From: CAYJBP01 sp964372025
Lineage (GTDB): Bacteria > Bacillota > Dehalobacteriia > UBA4068
Length of the DNA: 15,612 nucleotides
Direction of reading: 5' to 3'
Assembly (NCBI GenBank): GCA_964372025.1
Contig: CAYJPF010000060.1
Location: forward strand, 1 to 15,612
The position numbers were made by a program, and so were the translations under genes. Below the pieces are notes generated by a model. That model did not search any database. It was not told the origin of the DNA and was given only the letters and a program-made list of their open reading frames with translations. Positions 15,375-15,612 of the stretch are shown piece by piece. The first letter of the stretch is position 1. Every line of letters starts with the position of its first letter.

Positions 15375-15562
15375 TGGTTTTTGTTAGATGGATTATAGCT
15401 TGCCTCAATTTATCGGCGGATAGTTATATTTGTTGTGCTTCGTATGCTCAAAGGTTTGCCTTTTATACTGTTGGTTTTTGTTAGCTGGGTTATAGGTATC
15501 TTATATTTATCGGCGGATATTTAGTTTGGGTTGTACTTCGTGTGTTTAAAGGTTTTTTTGCC
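15375..15562. repeat. 97-98 bp imperfect tandem repeat, two copies
   Basis: Copy one starts at 15375 and copy two at 15472. Both begin TGGTTTTTGTTAG and share ATTTATCGGCGGATA (at 15407 and 15504), CTTCGT (15438 and 15536) and AAAGGTTT (15450 and 15548), with scattered substitutions and one indel. The copies are adjacent with no unique spacer. Neither encodes a recognisable protein or RNA. More copies may follow past the window end. Confidence 0.8.
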
Positions 15563-15612
15563 CTCGCCTACGTTTGCTAGTTTATTTTCTTAAGTCGCAG
15601 AGGGGGTTGTTA

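Larger units (their letters stand above)
15005..15612. other. Long non-coding end region
   Basis: No credible gene is present in these 608 bases. In order they hold an A/T palindrome (CAATTTTTT-AC-AAAAAATTG, 15015-15034), a GC hairpin (15043-15061), the right repeat copy with an internal hairpin, a further hairpin with a T-rich tail, and a strongly G/T-rich stretch with short and long tandem duplications. One 74-codon open frame at 15260-15484 is low-complexity, lacks a ribosome site and lies in repeat DNA, so I leave it out. Confidence 0.75.

Noticed and set aside
15260..15484. A 74-codon plus-strand open frame rich in Phe, Cys and Leu
   Set aside because: It lies in G/T-rich tandem-repeat DNA, has no ribosome binding site, begins inside a hairpin arm, and its composition simply follows the base bias.
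15375..15562. The long repeats as a CRISPR array
   Set aside because: Two adjacent 97-98 bp copies with no unique spacers, diverged repeats and no cas genes do not fit a CRISPR array.

Overview
The window looks like chromosomal DNA of a Bacillota (Firmicutes) bacterium, probably a clostridium-like or Negativicutes-like anaerobe; the genus cannot be read from it. The evidence is the gene order dprA-topA-trmFO-xerC-hslV-hslU, which is the conserved Bacillota order; folate-dependent TrmFO; strong AGGAGG-type ribosome binding sites; and a secreted protein built of cadherin-like beta-sandwich modules with a copper-amine-oxidase-N-type C-terminus, a surface-protein style common in Clostridia. Codon usage (many GCC, GGC, AGC, GAT, TTA/TTG/CTA) looks uniform across the genes, so nothing suggests recent transfer.

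Layout. 1-258: a 28-base C run, one copy of a structured non-coding repeat, and the terminator of the first gene. 259-3606 (minus strand): a large, very acidic secreted protein. 3607-3921: an AT-rich divergent intergenic region with a good sigma-A type promoter firing rightwards. 3922-15004 (plus strand): nine tightly packed genes, namely an alpha/beta hydrolase, a membrane-anchored MurF-like Mur ligase, ddl, dprA, topA, trmFO, xerC, hslV and hslU. Several overlap or nearly touch (4-nt ATGA overlap topA/trmFO; 2 nt between hydrolase and Mur ligase; 4 nt between ddl and dprA), and no internal terminator is evident, so they may form one long operon. 15005-15612: no convincing gene. It holds a second, better preserved copy of the structured repeat, three or four hairpins, and a G/T-rich tail with a 97-98 bp imperfect tandem duplication.

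How the genes fit together. The first part of the operon makes and attaches D-Ala-D-Ala for peptidoglycan precursors (Ddl, then the MurF-like ligase), with a hydrolase of unknown substrate translated just ahead of it. The second part handles DNA and RNA: DprA loads RecA on incoming single strands, TopA relaxes negative supercoils, TrmFO makes m5U54 in tRNA, and XerC resolves chromosome dimers. The last part is the HslUV ATP-dependent protease. The codY regulator that follows clpY in Bacillus is not here.

I see no CRISPR array, phage, transposase, toxin-antitoxin pair or obviously new multi-gene system. The most unusual items are the pair of structured repeats bounding the gene block, the polytopic N-terminus that replaces the usual substrate domain of the Mur ligase, and the acidic multi-module surface protein.
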